NCBI RefSeq assembly: GCF_033115175.1
Contig: NC_084836.1
Span: 71,347,297-71,411,296 of the forward strand
Source of the DNA: Lepus europaeus
Lineage: Eukaryota; Chordata; Mammalia; Lagomorpha; Leporidae
Direction: 5' to 3'
Length of the DNA stretch: 64,000 nt
The notes beneath the pieces were generated by a model. That model saw only the letters and a list, made by a program, of their open reading frames with translations. It was not told the DNA's origin and made no database searches. Positions 34,331 to 46,261 of the stretch are shown here, in pieces (position 1 is the first letter of the stretch; every line of letters starts with the position of its first letter). The position numbers were made by a program, and so were the translations under genes.

Positions 34331-34664
34331 CTTCCTGTCTTCCTCAGCCAGTGTCAGGTGCAGAATAAAATCTGGATGCACATCTGCTGTTTAAGGGCCT
34401 CTTTTCCACCTTCATGGGGCTCAGATTTGTATCTTGCTTGGCAGGAACTGGATCAGCGTTTGCCATCGCTCTGGATGGAAGTGGTGAGGATAGCTGAGTC
34501 ATCTCAGGTGGAGGGTGGGGATGACACTTCTGTTCTGGAGTTCTTCCTCAGCTCCTGCTGTTTCTCCCCCTTCCTAGCCTGACCCTACTCATTCATCCTC
34601 TGGTCCCTCCCCACTTCCTTTCCCCCTCCACTCAGAATGCCCTTCAACATTCTGAATCTGAGAG

Positions 34665-34999
34665 GTCGTAGCTGTGGCACTGTGGATTAAACCACCCCCT
34701 GCAGTGCCAGCATCCCATATGGGCGCTGGTTCAAATCCTGGCTGCTCCGCTTCAATCCAGCTCCCTGTTAATGTGCCTTTGGAGAGCAGTAGAAGATGGC
34801 CCAAGTGCTTGGGCCCCTGCACCTATGTGGGAGACCCAGGAGAGGCTCCTGGCTTCTGGCTCCTGGCTCCAGACTGGCCCAGTTCCAGCCATTGTGGCCA
34901 TTTGGGAAGTGAACCAGCAGATGGAAGACTTTCTATCTCTGTCTGCATCTCCCTTTCTGTAACTCCACCTTTCAAATAATTAAATAAATCTTTAAAAAA
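34665..34999 (+). mobile_element. C-SINE, full length
   Basis: Sense copy; flanked by ATTCTGAATCTGAGAG (34649-34664) and ATTCTGAATGTGAGAG (35000-35015), 15 of 16 identical. Confidence 0.9.
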
Positions 35000-35198
35000 T
35001 TCTGAATGTGAGAGAATGACATTGCAGAGTGGGGCGCACTTTGAATCTCTTCTCTGTTCAGTTGGGAACTTGGAGTGGTGGCCTTGGTTAGTATGTAGAG
35101 TTAGTTCTCAAACCTGGACTGGAATGGAGGTTTGTACTTTAGCATAGGCTACGGAAATGAAAAGACATTTCCTGGAAGAAGTGTCATTTGAGCTTGTT

Positions 35199-35533
35199 TT
35201 TTTTTTTAAGATTTTATTTATTTATTCGACAGGTAGAATTACAGACAGTGAGAGAGAGAGAGAGAGACAGAGAGGTCTTCCTTCCATAGGTTCACTCCCC
35301 AAATGGCCGCAACCGCCAGAGCTGTGCTGATCCGACACCAGGAGCCAGAGCTTCTTCCAGGTCTCCCATGCGGGTGCAGGGGCCCAAGCACTTGGGCCAT
35401 ATTCTACTGCTTTCCCAGGCCACAGCAGAGAGCTGGATCAGAAGAGGAGCAACTGGGACTAGAACTGGCGCCCATATGGGATGCTGGCGCTGCAGGCAGA
35501 GGATTAACCTAGTGCGCCATGGCGCCGGCCCCT
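35199..35533 (-). mobile_element. C-SINE, full length
   Basis: Antisense TTAAGATTTTATTTATTTATTC to 'gcgccatggcgccggcccc'. Confidence 0.88.
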
Positions 35534-35618
35534 AGCTTGGTTGGTTTGACTTTAGGCAAAGTGGGGGTGGCAGAATGTCCATGGGCAGATAGATGTCGAT
35601 TGAGAAGAAAGAACACGA

Positions 35619-35978
35619 GCGGGCTGTGGCATAGTGGTTAAAGCCGCTGCCTGCAGTGCTGGCATCCCCTATGGGTACTGGTTTGAGTCCCGGCTGCTCC
35701 AGCTCTCTGCTATGACCTGAAAAAGCAGTGGAAGACAGTTCAAGTCCTTGGGCCCCTGTGGGAGACCTGGAAGAAGCTCCTGGCTCCTGGCTTCGGATTG
35801 GCACAGCTCTGGCCGTTGCGGCCATTTGGGGAGTGAACCAGTAGATGAAGACTCTCTCTCTCTCTCTCCCTCTCCCTCTCCCTCTCCCTCTCTCTGCCTC
35901 TGCCTCTCTGTAATTCTGCCTTTCAAATATATATATATATATTTAAAAATATATACATATACATATATATATTTAAAA
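35619..35978 (+). mobile_element. C-SINE with AT-rich tail
   Basis: Sense copy, CT/CCTCTC block, tail of ATAT and TTTAAAA; flanked by AAAGAACACGA (35608-35618) and AAAGAACATGA (35979-35989). Confidence 0.85.
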
Positions 35979-36062
35979 AAAGAACATGATATCCTAGTGG
36001 GCCTGAGCTCTTTATCTGATTTTGAGGACTCAAACTGCCCTTCGGAATGTAGCCAGCTAGTG

Positions 36063-36381
36063 CTCCCACTATTGCACAGCAGGCTAAGCTGCTGCTTACT
36101 ATGCCAGCATCTCCTATCAGAGTGCTGTTTGAGTCCTAGCTACTCCACTTCCGATTCACTTCCCTGCTAATGTATCTGGTATGGCAGTGGATGATGGCTC
36201 AAATACTTGGGCCCTTGCCAGCCATGTGGGAGACCCCAGATGGAGTTTCTGGCTCCTGGCTTTGGCCCACCCATTGTGGCCATTTGCAGAGTGAACAAGT
36301 GATAGAAGATCTCTTTCTCTGTTCTCCTCCAGCTATCTCTGTAATTCCACCTTTCAAATAAATAAATGAATCTTTAAACAA
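36063..36381 (+). mobile_element. Older C-SINE
   Basis: Sense, diverged: 'ttgcacagcaggctaagctg', 'cagcatctcctatcagag', tail AAATAAATAAATGAATC. Confidence 0.72.
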
Positions 36382-36934
36382 TCCAGCTGGCTGATGTTCT
36401 CTGTTATCTCAGTGTCTAACCAGTAGGCTCCCAGCTTGCCATTTTGCTACTCTGTGCCGAGATATGTTGCTGGACAGTCTTGCCCACTTGGATGCCTTCC
36501 TCCTGAATCAAGCACCAGTTGGTAAACACCTTGTATTCATTTTTGGCAAAGCTTGGAGGTGTTATTTGTAACCCATAGCTTCACCAAGCTGCCACGGTTT
36601 GGAAGGCACCTGGGGTGATGGGTGGCAGGGGGTGGATGAAAATCATGGCCCAATTATTGTGAAAAGTTCTGAGTAGAGGGATGAGATGAGCTCTCTGTGA
36701 GTAAATTGCACTGCTGCAAGGTGAATCAATCAGTCATTTTGTTGACAGGTGACACAAGAGGTTCTTCATCCACCCAGTTAATAACATGCTCTTTACTGTC
36801 TTTGTTGGCAAATAAATACTGAGTGCTTTAAATAGCTTCTTCTAGAACTGGGCCATCAGTGGGAGCTGTTAGAAAACCACGTGTAGAGCTTTGAATGCAC
36901 TACAAAGGACATCCTGGGTGGTATAAAAGCACTT
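36382..36934. other. Unique intergenic segment, no gene seen
   Basis: No supported feature; AT-rich, unique-looking. Confidence 0.4.
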
Positions 36935-36959
36935 GGCAAAGTGGGGGTGGCAGAATGTC

Positions 36960-37715
36960 ACAATGTAATATTCAGCCATAAAAAAGAATGAGGTTCTTGG
37001 GGCTGGTGCTGTGGCACAGTGGGTTAAGCCATCACTCGCAACGCTAGCATCCCGTATGAACACCAATTTGAGTCCTGGCTGCTCCACTTCAGATCCAGCT
37101 CCTTGCTAATGTGCCTGGGAAAAGCAGCGCAAGATGGCCCAAATAGCTGGGCCCCTGTCACACATGTGGGAGACCTGGATGAAACTCCTGGCTTTGGCCT
37201 GGCCCAACCCTGGCTGTTGCAGCCATTTGGGGGAGTGAACCAGTAGATAGAAGATCTCTCTCCTTCTCCCTCTATAGTTCTGCTTTTCAAATAAATAAAT
37301 CTTTAAAAAATGAGATCCTGATATTTGCAGCTAACAGATAGAACTAAAGGTCATTATATTAAGAAGTAAGCCAGTGGAGACTACTGCATGTTCTCTCTGA
37401 TATGTGGAAGTTAGACAAAAACTGCTCTGAACTTAAATTAGTGATTATTGCAGCGGGCAGGGGGGTGGATGGAGATTGGATAATGGGTACTAAAATACAG
37501 GTGTTAGGAATAAGTCCTAGTGTTCCATAGCACAATGTGGTTACCATAATTCACAATAATTACTATATATTGTAGAAATATCTGGAATAGAAGAGCTAGT
37601 AAGGCTCTGAACATAAAAGAAAGATAAGGAAGTGGAAATATCAATTGCCTGATTTAATCTGTTTATGTTATATGCATGTATTAAAATCAGCATAGTACCC
37701 AATAAAAAGGCACAA
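36960..37715 (+). mobile_element. Ancient L1 3' end, split by a SINE
   Basis: 'tattcagccataaaaaagaa' and, after the SINE, 'ctgcatgttctctctgatat', 'ggataatgggtactaaaata', 'gtgttccatagcacaatgtg' follow the 3' end of L1M-type elements. No intact ORF. Confidence 0.72.
36999..37310 (+). mobile_element. C-SINE inserted in the L1
   Basis: Sense copy; imperfect duplication AATGAGGTTCTT / AATGAGATCCTG at its ends. Confidence 0.87.
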
Positions 37716-37720
37716 ATTTT

Positions 37721-37998
37721 GGGGTGGGCACACACCCTTTGGGATACCCTGCATCCCATTATTGCAGTACCTGGGTTTGAGTTCTGGCTCTGCTCCTAAT
37801 TCCAGCTAGCTTGTTATTGTAGACCTGGGAGGTAGTAGTGACGGCTCAAGCATTCATGTTCCTGTGACCCATGTGGGAAACCTGGATTGAATTCCTGCCT
37901 CCCAGCTTCAGCCTGGCCCAACGCTGACCCTTGTGGGCATTTTGGGAATGATTGAGTAAATGGGACCTGTGTCTGTCTCTCTGTCTCAAAGAAAAAAT
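37721..37998 (+). mobile_element. Degenerate C-SINE
   Basis: Sense: 'ggggtgggcacacaccc', 'gagttctggctctgctcc', 'gacccatgtgggaaacctgg', CT block and short A tail. Confidence 0.6.
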
Positions 37999-38050
37999 GT
38001 ACAGTATTGTATGTTAATCAAAAAATTCAAATAGAAAATAGAAGCACTGG

Positions 38051-38384
38051 GGCCGATGCTGTGGCGCAGTGGGTTAACACCCTGGCCTGAAGCGTCGGCA
38101 TCCCAGATGGGCACCGGTTCGAGACCCAGCTGCTCCACTTCCTGTCCTGCTCTCCGCTATGGCCTGGGAAAGCAGTAGAAGATGGCACAAGTCCTTGGGC
38201 CCCTGCACCCACGTGGGAGACCCGGAAGAACCTCCTGGCTCCTGGCTTCAGATAGGCGCAGCTCCAGCTGTTGCAGCCATTTGGGGAGTGAACCATCGGA
38301 TGAAAGACCTCTCTCTTTCTCTCTCTCTGCCTCTCCTCTCTCTGTGTAACTCTGACTTTCAAATAAATAAATAAATCTTGAAAA
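38051..38384 (+). mobile_element. C-SINE, full length
   Basis: Sense copy with a perfect 16-base duplication AAAATAGAAGCACTGG (38035-38050 and 38385-38400). Confidence 0.94.
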
Positions 38385-38400
38385 AAAATAGAAGCACTGG

Positions 38401-39264
38401 AGTGGATTTTCCATCCATTTGAATGATGCAGATTTTTCAGTACTACAGGCTTCCCTGTGTTCTGGGGGTGGTCACACAGACTTTAGTTATCCACTGCTTT
38501 GCCCCATGCCTCTGCTTGTTACAGCTGAGGCTGACTGGCAACAATGGTTTTAGGTTGAAGACTTTTTGGAATGGGTCTTCCCAGTGGCTTCCAGAAGTAT
38601 GGCTTCAGAGTAGGGCATGGGACCTTATGGTGATAATATCAAACACACATTATTTGCAGTTATCTTGGAGGTGGTGGTGCTGCAACTAGAAATTCATACC
38701 AGATCAGTTTGAGAGAAAATGTTATGGTATTGTAAGTGACTCCTGCCTAGGAAGTCATGTCAGATATTGAAGTTGGATGGAGTATTAACATGTACTGAAG
38801 TTGGCTGAAGTGTGTTTGGAAGGCTCTCTGGCACTTACTGCCTTCCCTGATGCAAGGAAATTATGAATACTTAGGGAGAAAATGGACAGAAGCCTGAGCC
38901 CAGTGAATGAGACCAACCCCAGGGCCCATTTTCCATAAGGTAGCAGTCCTTTGCTTTCACATCCAAAAAATGCCTTCCTTCAAGTGGTACACTTCTTCAG
39001 GATTTTGAACATGGGAAACCATGGGACATGAGATAACAAGTGGAATTTGGTGCTGGTTGTAGATTGCTGGTGTAAAGTGAAGTATGTGGATTTTCTAGAT
39101 GTGATGACAGTGAAAACAGCTGGTACTTAGTGGATGTGCTTGGTACTATTACTATTTTACAAAAAGGAAATAGGCACAAAGAAGTGTAGTAATTTGCTTA
39201 TGTTCAATAATTAGCATATGGCAGAGACATAAGTTTAACCCAAGTAGTTTGGTTCCATAGTCTA
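38401..39264. other. Unique intergenic segment, no gene seen
   Basis: About 860 bases with no recognised repeat or coding signal. Confidence 0.4.
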
Positions 39265-39560
39265 AAAATTTTTAAATTTTATTTATTTTCATTTTTATTT
39301 GAAAGCAGAGAGAGAGAGAGAGAGAGAGATTGAAATCCATCCATTGATCCACTCCCCAAATGCCCACAACAGCCAGGGCTGGGCCAGGCTGAAGCCAGGA
39401 GCTAGGAACTAAATTGGAGTCTTCTACATGGGTAGCAGGGACTCACATACTTAAGCCATCATTTGCTGCCTTCCCAGGGTGTACATTAGCAGGAAGTTGG
39501 AATCAGAAGTGGAGCCAGTACTTCAAACAAGTAACCTACAATACAGAATGTGGTGCTGTC
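39265..39560 (-). mobile_element. Older C-SINE
   Basis: Antisense: TTTTATTTGAAAGCAGAG, (GA)n, 'ccactccccaaatgcccaca', 'gtgtacattagcaggaagtt'. Confidence 0.68.
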
Positions 39561-40024
39561 CCAAGAAGTATCTTACAATTCAGCTCCTAATAGCTGTCCC
39601 CACCTCCCCCCAAGCCCACACACTTAACCACCAAACTAAACTGCACGTTGAAATAATTTAAATGGCTTCCAGAAAAGACCAAGGACTTGAAAAGGTGCAC
39701 CCAGCCTCCTGATGGGCTAACTTGTGGTAGCTCACTGGGGATCCTGTTAAGGTTGTGTGTTCAACTGGAGCAATGTTGAGTTGGGTGGGGAACAAGACAT
39801 GATTGCCTTGATTCAGAACCAAAACCTTGCCTCACTGAGCTCTACTGAAATATGAACTATCATTTCCTATGGCCAGCACTGGGGGAGTAGAGGTCTGGAA
39901 CTTAGTGGGTCACCCTGCCAGTGGGGAAGACCAGAAAGGCTGAGCCCTATGGGAAAAGTGGCATGTTTGCTGCAGCAGCCACCTAGTTTGCAGCCACCTA
40001 GTTTGAAAGTAGACCCACATCTTC

Positions 40025-40371
40025 GTTTTTTTTTTTTTTTTTCTTTTTTGACAGGCAGAGTGGACAGTGAGAGAGAGAGAGAGAGACAGAGAGAAAGGTC
40101 TTCCTTTGCCGTTGGTTCACCCTCCAATGGCCGCTGCAGCTGGCGCATCTTGCTGATCCGAAGGCAGGAGCCAGGTGCTTCTCCTGGTCTCCCATGCGGG
40201 TAAAGGGCCCAAGCATTTGGGCCATCCTCCATTGCACTCCCTGGCCATAGGCAGAGAGCTGGCCTGGAAGAGGGGCAACCGGGAGATTCTGGTGCCCAGA
40301 CCGGGACTAGAACCCGGTGTACCGGCGCCGCTAGGTGGAGGATTAGCCTGTTGAGCCATGGCGCCGCATCT
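40025..40371 (-). mobile_element. C-SINE, CTGCCTGTC subfamily, full length
   Basis: Antisense with T tail; flanked by CCACATCTTCG (40014-40024 and about 40372-40382). Confidence 0.9.
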
Positions 40372-40382
40372 TCCACATCTTC

Positions 40383-41015
40383 GGTTTTGACAAGTGTAGC
40401 TCTGAGTAGTATAGTACCTTCCCCTTCCCCTCTAGTCTCACATGGATCGGGACTGGTAGTATGTAGAAGACACATATGGGTTGTTTCCAAGACACCTTTG
40501 CATTAAAAAAGGCCAGGGGGTCAAGAGGCTCTGGACAGCTCAGAAATTGTTGGCTGAATTGTGTCATTCATGCTCTTGTTTGAAAAACCAGAACTATGGT
40601 GCCCTCTGCTGGAGCCCAAGTAAATGGCATCTCCAGCTGTCTCCTGACTAAACAGGCAGCTCAGAGGCCAGGAGAACTGGGAGGTTGAGCAAAGGACATG
40701 CTGGCCATGGTTGTGAAAACCACCTGTTGAGTTCTCCTGCAGGATTCAGAAAATGAGGACACAAGTGAGATGCATGCATCTTTTACCGGAGACTTAAGGG
40801 TTAAGCTTCTCTTTGATGCAATTCATTTGGAGCTGGAAGTGAGACCATTTCTAGGCAAGGTGTGTGAGTGAATTCCTCTGGGAAGAGAAGGGTAAGGGCA
40901 GCCATGGAGGAAGCTGAAGTAAAGCCGTGTGGGAGTGAAGAGCTTAGTGGTCAGAGTGTGACTAGAGAGTACTCGCTGGACAGTCCGGCAGGGAGAGGTC
41001 GTTTGTCTTAAGAAC
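40383..41015. other. Unique intergenic segment, no gene seen
   Basis: No supported feature. Confidence 0.4.
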
Positions 41016-41024
41016 AAGCCTGAT

Positions 41025-41281
41025 TGGGGCCAGCGCTGTGGTGTAGTGGATGAAGCCACTGCCTGCAGTGCCAGCATCCCATATGAACGTCAGTTCGAGT
41101 CCCGGCTGCTCCACTTCTGATCCAGCTCTCTGCTGTGGCCTGGGAAAGCAGTAGAAGATGGCCCAAGTCCTTGGCCCCTGCAACTGTGTGGGAGACTCGG
41201 AGAAAGCTCCTGGCTCCTGGCTTCAGATTAGCGCAACTCCAGACATTGTGGCAAATTGGGGAGTGAACCAGCGGATAGAAG

Positions 41282-41328
<47 letters not shown>

Positions 41329-41384
41329 TCTCTCTCTGTGTAACTCTGACATTCACATAAATAAATAAATCTTAAAAAAAAAAA
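41025..41384 (+). mobile_element. C-SINE, full length
   Basis: Sense copy with a long (CT)n; flanked by AAGCCTGAT (41016-41024 and 41385-41393). Confidence 0.92.
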
Positions 41385-41393
41385 AAGCCTGAT

Positions 41394-41745
41394 CTCTCCC
41401 CTACCACTCATCCCTATCAATGGGCCTCTGAGATTCCTAGCACTGAGCAATGTCCTGAGTGCCTGGACTTGTGTTGTGGTGAGATCTAGCCTACAGGGGT
41501 AACCTAGGATTTTCTTAAGACAGGGCAAGAAAGTTAACTCCAAAAAGGGCCAGATTAGAGGGCATTTATCTGAAATCCAAACCAAGACACTTCTAGACTA
41601 ACAGGAGTATCTAGGTATGAGGCTAAGGGTGGAGAAGAGAGCAGGGTTCAAAGCAGATAGTGAGAATTATCAGAGGAAAAATCAGAGAGATTACCACGCT
41701 CTCCTGTGCAGGACAGAAGGGAAAGTTTAGGTACTCGAGAGACCA
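41394..41745. other. Unique intergenic segment, no gene seen
   Basis: No supported feature. Confidence 0.4.
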
Positions 41746-42044
41746 GGGCGGGGTTGTGGCACAGTGGGTTAAGCTGACACTTGGGCCTCCAGCATCCCAT
41801 ATCAGAGTCCTGGCTGCTCTATTTCCAATCCAGCTCCCTGCTCATGTGCTTGGGAAGCAGCAGAAGATGGCTCAAGTATCTGGGTCCCTCCCCCGACATG
41901 GGAGACTCAGATGGAGTCTCAGGCACCTGGCTTTGGTCTTGCCCAGCCCTAGTCTTTGAAGCCATTTGGGGAGTGCACCAAAGGATTCAAAATTTCTTTC
42001 TCTATCTTCATTCTTTTTTGCTGTTCAAGTAAACAAATAAATTG
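41746..42044 (+). mobile_element. Older C-SINE
   Basis: Sense: 'ggcggggttgtggcacagtg' to CAAGTAAACAAATAAATTG. Confidence 0.78.
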
Positions 42045-42045
42045 A

Positions 42046-42635
42046 GACAGAGAGAGAGAGTACATCATATCAGGGCATAAGGTGGACAAATTCTGGAACT
42101 CTGGAAGCTGGGCTGAAGTTGCAGGAGCAACTCATTTCAGGGTCAGAAAGCATGAAGTGGGAGGAATAGCAATCTATGCATTGGTGGGCCTAAGAATTTT
42201 GATCAGTGTGCAAGGTACTCTTTTGTAGGCAGTTGTATCTGACTAAGATCTTGTTAGAGCCTGGATAAAGGCAGCCAGAAGCTTTCACTATTCAAGGAGT
42301 CCTTCCCCTTAAAAATACTGCTTTTCAAGTATTCTATCCTGGCAAAGATGTCTTAAATAGTGGACATTTATAGGAAAGGTATATATTCTGTATGTAAATA
42401 GTTATCTGGATCCAATGGATAACTTTTTCTTCAATAATCTGTTGTGCAATTGTATATGCTATGTCTGAGGTGCATTGCATACATTATTTAATCTCCATAA
42501 CAAATTTTTAATACAGACATTATTTACAATTACAAGTGAGGAAACGGAGGCTCTGTGCATTTGCTTAGTGTGAGTTAGTCCCCCCACCCTCCAGCTCTGA
42601 ACAATTTTGAGTACCTGATGAAGCTGAGTTTCTAG
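42046..42635. other. Unique intergenic segment, no gene seen
   Basis: No supported feature. Confidence 0.4.
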
Positions 42636-42942
42636 GGGTAGGCTTTTGGCAGAGTTGTTAACGATGCTGCTTGGGATGCCTGCATCTCCTATCAGCGCGC
42701 CTGGGTATGAATCTTGACACCACTCCAGATTCCAGGTTCCTGCCAATGCACACCCTGGGAGACAGTGGTAATGACTCAAGTAGTTGGGTTCCTGGTACCC
42801 ATGTGGGAGACCTGGATTGAGTTCTGGGCTCCTAAATTTGGCCTGGTCTATCCTAGGCTATTGCAGCATTTGGGGAGTGAACCAGCAGATGGAAGATCTT
42901 TTTCTATCTCTGCCTTTCAAATAAATAAAAATTTAAAATCAT
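42636..42942 (+). mobile_element. Older C-SINE
   Basis: Sense: 'gttgttaacgatgctgcttg', 'gcatctcctatcagcgcgcc', tail CAAATAAATAAAAATTT. Confidence 0.68.
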
Positions 42943-43434
42943 AATAGTGATTACAAACTGGGTTTCTGAATCTGTGAATAGACTGAAGTATGCTTCCTGC
43001 ACCTGTTTTTCTCCTTTGGTTTTTCTATTGTGGCTCTTTATCAGGAGGAGAAGCTAGGAAGGAGGCATAGACTGGCAGGATATTTGATTACGTGTGGTTG
43101 AGTCAGCTCTGAGTTTTCATTAGAATCAGCTTGAGTGGGCCATTTTGAGTTGAATGTTCATATACTTACACCTACGAGGAGAAAAAAAACCGCTGTCCTT
43201 GAAAGAAAAATTATGAATGATTAAAACTATCATGATACAGTGCTAAGAATGAAAGGTATGAGTATTAATAGGTTCATTGTTACAGTTGCTCTTTAAGGCC
43301 TATCTGAGAAGCAGGTAAGAATGTGGCTGATGTGATCATGAAGAACAGGTTGACATGCCAGAGCAGGTGCAGTGTGTGTGAGTCAAGTGTGTGTGAATGT
43401 ACCCTCTTCCCCCCTCATTTGTGAGGAATAAATG
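42943..43434. other. Unique intergenic segment, no gene seen
   Basis: No supported feature. Confidence 0.4.
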
Positions 43435-44229
43435 TCAAGATCCCCAGTGGAAGCCTACAACTACGAATAGGAATATGAACCATGAATGATAGCACTGAAT
43501 CCTATATTTGCTATATGTTTTCCTACATACATACCCATGATAAAGCTTAATTTATAAATTAGGCAGAGAAAGAGATTAGCAACAGCTAATAATAAAACAG
43601 AATAATTATAACAATATACTGTAATAGAAGTTATATAAGTATAGTCTCTTGAAATATATGACCTACCTTTCTTAGGTTGCTGGGAGATGATGCAATGCCT
43701 ATGTGATGAGATGGAGTGAATGACAGAGACTTTGTGAGGTAGCCTACTTACATAAAGGTTACTCGACCTGAAGCACAGTGACACTGCAACATCTGATAAC
43801 TGGGATGGCTACTCAGTGACTAACAGGCGGGTAGCATATACAGTGTGGATGTGCCGGACAAGGGAATGACCCAAGTCCATGGTAGCATGGAGTGGAACAG
43901 TGAAAGGTTTCTTAGGGGCCAGCGCCGTGGCTCAATAGGCTAATCCTCCGCCTGCGGCGCCGGCACACCGGGTTCTAGTCCCGGTCGGGGCGCTGGATTC
44001 TGTCCTGGTTGCCCCTCTTCCAGTCTAGCTCTCTGCTGTGGCCAGGGAGTGCAGTGGAGGGTGGCCCAAGTGCTTGGGCCCTGCACCCCATGGGAGACCA
44101 GGAGAAGCACCTGGCTCCTGGCTTCGGATCAGCTGCGGTGCGCCCGCTGCAGCACGCTAGCCGCGGCGGCCATTGGAGGGTGAACCAACGGCAAAAGGAA
44201 GACCTTTTCTCTCTGTCCACTCTGCCTGT

Positions 44230-44277
<48 letters not shown>

Positions 44278-44420
44278 AGGCAACTCAGAATTGCACACAA
44301 TTTAAAACTTGGGAGTTTCATAGTTTCCAGAATTTACCATTCAGTATTTTTCGACCCCAGTTGATGGTGGGGAACTGAAAGCACAGCAAGCAATACTGTG
44401 GATAAGGGGAAACTACTGTA
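43435..44420 (-). mobile_element. Tigger-type DNA transposon remnant, split by a SINE
   Basis: Left end 'caagatccccagtggaagcc'; right end 'ttccagaatttaccattcag', 'ccccagttgatggtggggaa', 'tggataaggggaaactactg', as in short pogo/Tigger elements. No transposase ORF. The left end matches in reverse the right side of the element near 50.3-50.6 kb. Confidence 0.6.
43917..44270 (+). mobile_element. C-SINE, CTGCCTGTC subfamily, very long A tail
   Basis: Sense copy with about 39 uninterrupted A (44232-44270) and duplication GTTTCTTAGG (43907-43916 and 44271-44280). The long pure tail suggests a recent insertion. Confidence 0.94.
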
Positions 44421-44587
44421 GTAACTAGGTGAAGAAATTGATACCAAGTAATCATTCTAGAGACAAGGGTATATTACAAAAGACAGTATTTCAGGATTGT
44501 CTGGTTTGTGGAACTAAGAGTGAATACAGTCAGGAATTGTGGGTTCCTCCAACTAGCGGACATACCGGAGGGAACTTAAAAGTTCGT

Positions 44588-44695
44588 GCAGAGGTTGATG
44601 CAGTGGTTAAGATGTTACTTGGGATGCCTGTATCCCGGAGCAGAGTGCCTGGGTTCAAGTCCTGACTCCACTTCCACTTTCTACTTAATTTCTAC
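44588..44695 (+). mobile_element. Older C-SINE 5' fragment
   Basis: 'gcagaggttgatgcagtggt', 'gcctgggttcaagtcctgac'; stops after the B-box region. Confidence 0.5.
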
Positions 44696-44744
44696 AATGG
44701 ATTTTCAAAAAAAAGTTCATAGAAATGTGTATTAGAAAAGAATT

Positions 44745-44870
44745 ATGCATGGGCTTCATGGGTAAGCTGTCACTTGGGATGGGCCCCCTCCCATCAGAGT
44801 GTTTGGGTTCTCCATTCCAGCTTCCTGATGATGCACATCCTGGGAGGTATCAGTGATGGTGTCATCAGGT
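44745..44870 (+). mobile_element. Degenerate C-SINE 5' fragment
   Basis: 'gggtaagctgtcacttggga', 'ccatcagagtgtttgggttc', 'cctgggaggtatcagtgatg'. Confidence 0.45.
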
Positions 44871-44874
44871 ATTT

Positions 44875-45073
44875 GATGATCAGAAGCCAGGAGCCAAAAG
44901 CTTCTTCCAGGTCTCCAAGTATATGTGGAGTCCCAAGTACTTTGGCCATCTTTGACTGCTTTCCCGGGTGCATTATCAGGGAGCTGGATCAGAAATAGAG
45001 CAGTCAGGCTCCCATACAGGACACCAGCATCACAGGCAGCAGCTTTACCCGCTATGCTGCAGCGCTGGTCCCC
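44875..45073 (-). mobile_element. C-SINE head portion, antisense
   Basis: 'tgatcagaagccaggagcca' to 'gctgcagcgctggtcc'; the tail half is missing. Confidence 0.72.
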
Positions 45074-45210
45074 CCACCCTGACCCACCCCAGCTGCTGAC
45101 CTTATGAGAATTAACAGTTTACTGTTTAGTTTAGAAGGATGGAAGTCACTAGTGACTGGATACTCCCAGTTGTAGTGGAGTGGTTGGGGAAAGAGCCTGG
45201 CCTCAAGAAA

Positions 45211-45538
45211 GAGTTGCAGGCGGCCGGTAGCTGGTAGTGGGTAAAGCCACTGTCTGCAGTGCCGGCATCCCATAAGGGCGCCAGTTTGAGTCCTGGCTGC
45301 TCCGCTTCCTATCCAGATCTCTGCTATGGTCTGAGAAAGCAGTAGTGGATGACCCAAGTCCTTGGGTCCCTGCACCCATGTGGAAGACCTGGAAAAAGTC
45401 CTGGCTCCTGCCTTCAGATTGGCACAGCTCTGGCCTTTGTGGCCATTTGGGGAGTGAGCCAATGGATGGAAGACCTCTCTCTCTCTCTCTGCCTCTCTAT
45501 AACTCTGCCTTTCAAATAAGTAAATAAATCTTTAAAAG
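45211..45538 (+). mobile_element. C-SINE, full length
   Basis: Sense: 'ggccggtagctggtagtggg' to AAATAAGTAAATAAATCTTT. Confidence 0.87.
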
Positions 45539-45664
45539 GAAAAAGAAAAGAAAGAATTGCAGAACAATCAGACAACAAAAAACAGGAAACTCTTTCCAGA
45601 AATTTTGCTGTATGGTGGGGGAGGGCCATGGAAATAGTGAATGTGGGGTTCCAAGACACAAAGA

Positions 45665-45990
45665 AGAGGGAATGGCATTGGAGTGCAACAGGTTAAACCA
45701 CCACTGTGACACTGATGCTGGCAGTCAACATATTGGAGTCCCAGCTGTTCTGCTTCTTATCCTGCTTCCTGGGATGTGCCTGGGAAGGCAGTGGATAATG
45801 GCTCGGGTACTTGGGCCCCTGTTGCCCATGTGGGAGACCTGGATGGAGTTTCAAGTTCCTGGCTTTGGTCTGGCCCAGTCCTGGCTGTCATGGGCATTTG
45901 GGGGGTGAACTAGCAGACAGAAGATCCCTTCTTCTCTGTCACTGCCTTTCAAATAAATAAAAAATAAATAAATAAATCCTTTTTAAAAAA
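45665..45990 (+). mobile_element. Older C-SINE
   Basis: Sense: 'attggagtgcaacaggttaa' to repeated AAATA units and an A-rich tail. Confidence 0.75.
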
Positions 45991-46261
45991 AGAAAGATGT
46001 AAGAAAGAAATGGAAAAACTAATACCAAAAATAAATAAATAAATGAAAAGTTATTGGAGTAGTTTCCTTGAGTGCCTGTATGTCCTAAAACTTGCCATGC
46101 AGACCCAGAGTTCAGCTCAGAGGCACTTCATGTGCCTTCAAGGAATTATTAGGGAGGGACCGTAATTACTATTGAATAGAATTTCCAGGTAAAAGATTGA
46201 CTGATGTAGCTGAAATTGTTGAAACCAAACTTGGCAGACGTTAGCCAAATTGGCTGAATGT

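Noticed and set aside
36960-37715. Possible coding L1 ORF2
   Set aside because: Only the 3' end of the element is present and no open frame of useful length survives.
38051-38384. tRNA-like A-box and B-box text (TGGCGCAGTGG and GGTTCGAGACC) in C-SINE heads
   Set aside because: These are the tRNA-derived promoters of SINEs; no cloverleaf with intact acceptor and anticodon stems was seen, so no tRNA gene is called.
39867-40490. 207-codon minus-strand frame
   Set aside because: Its core is the translation of the C-SINE at 40025-40371.
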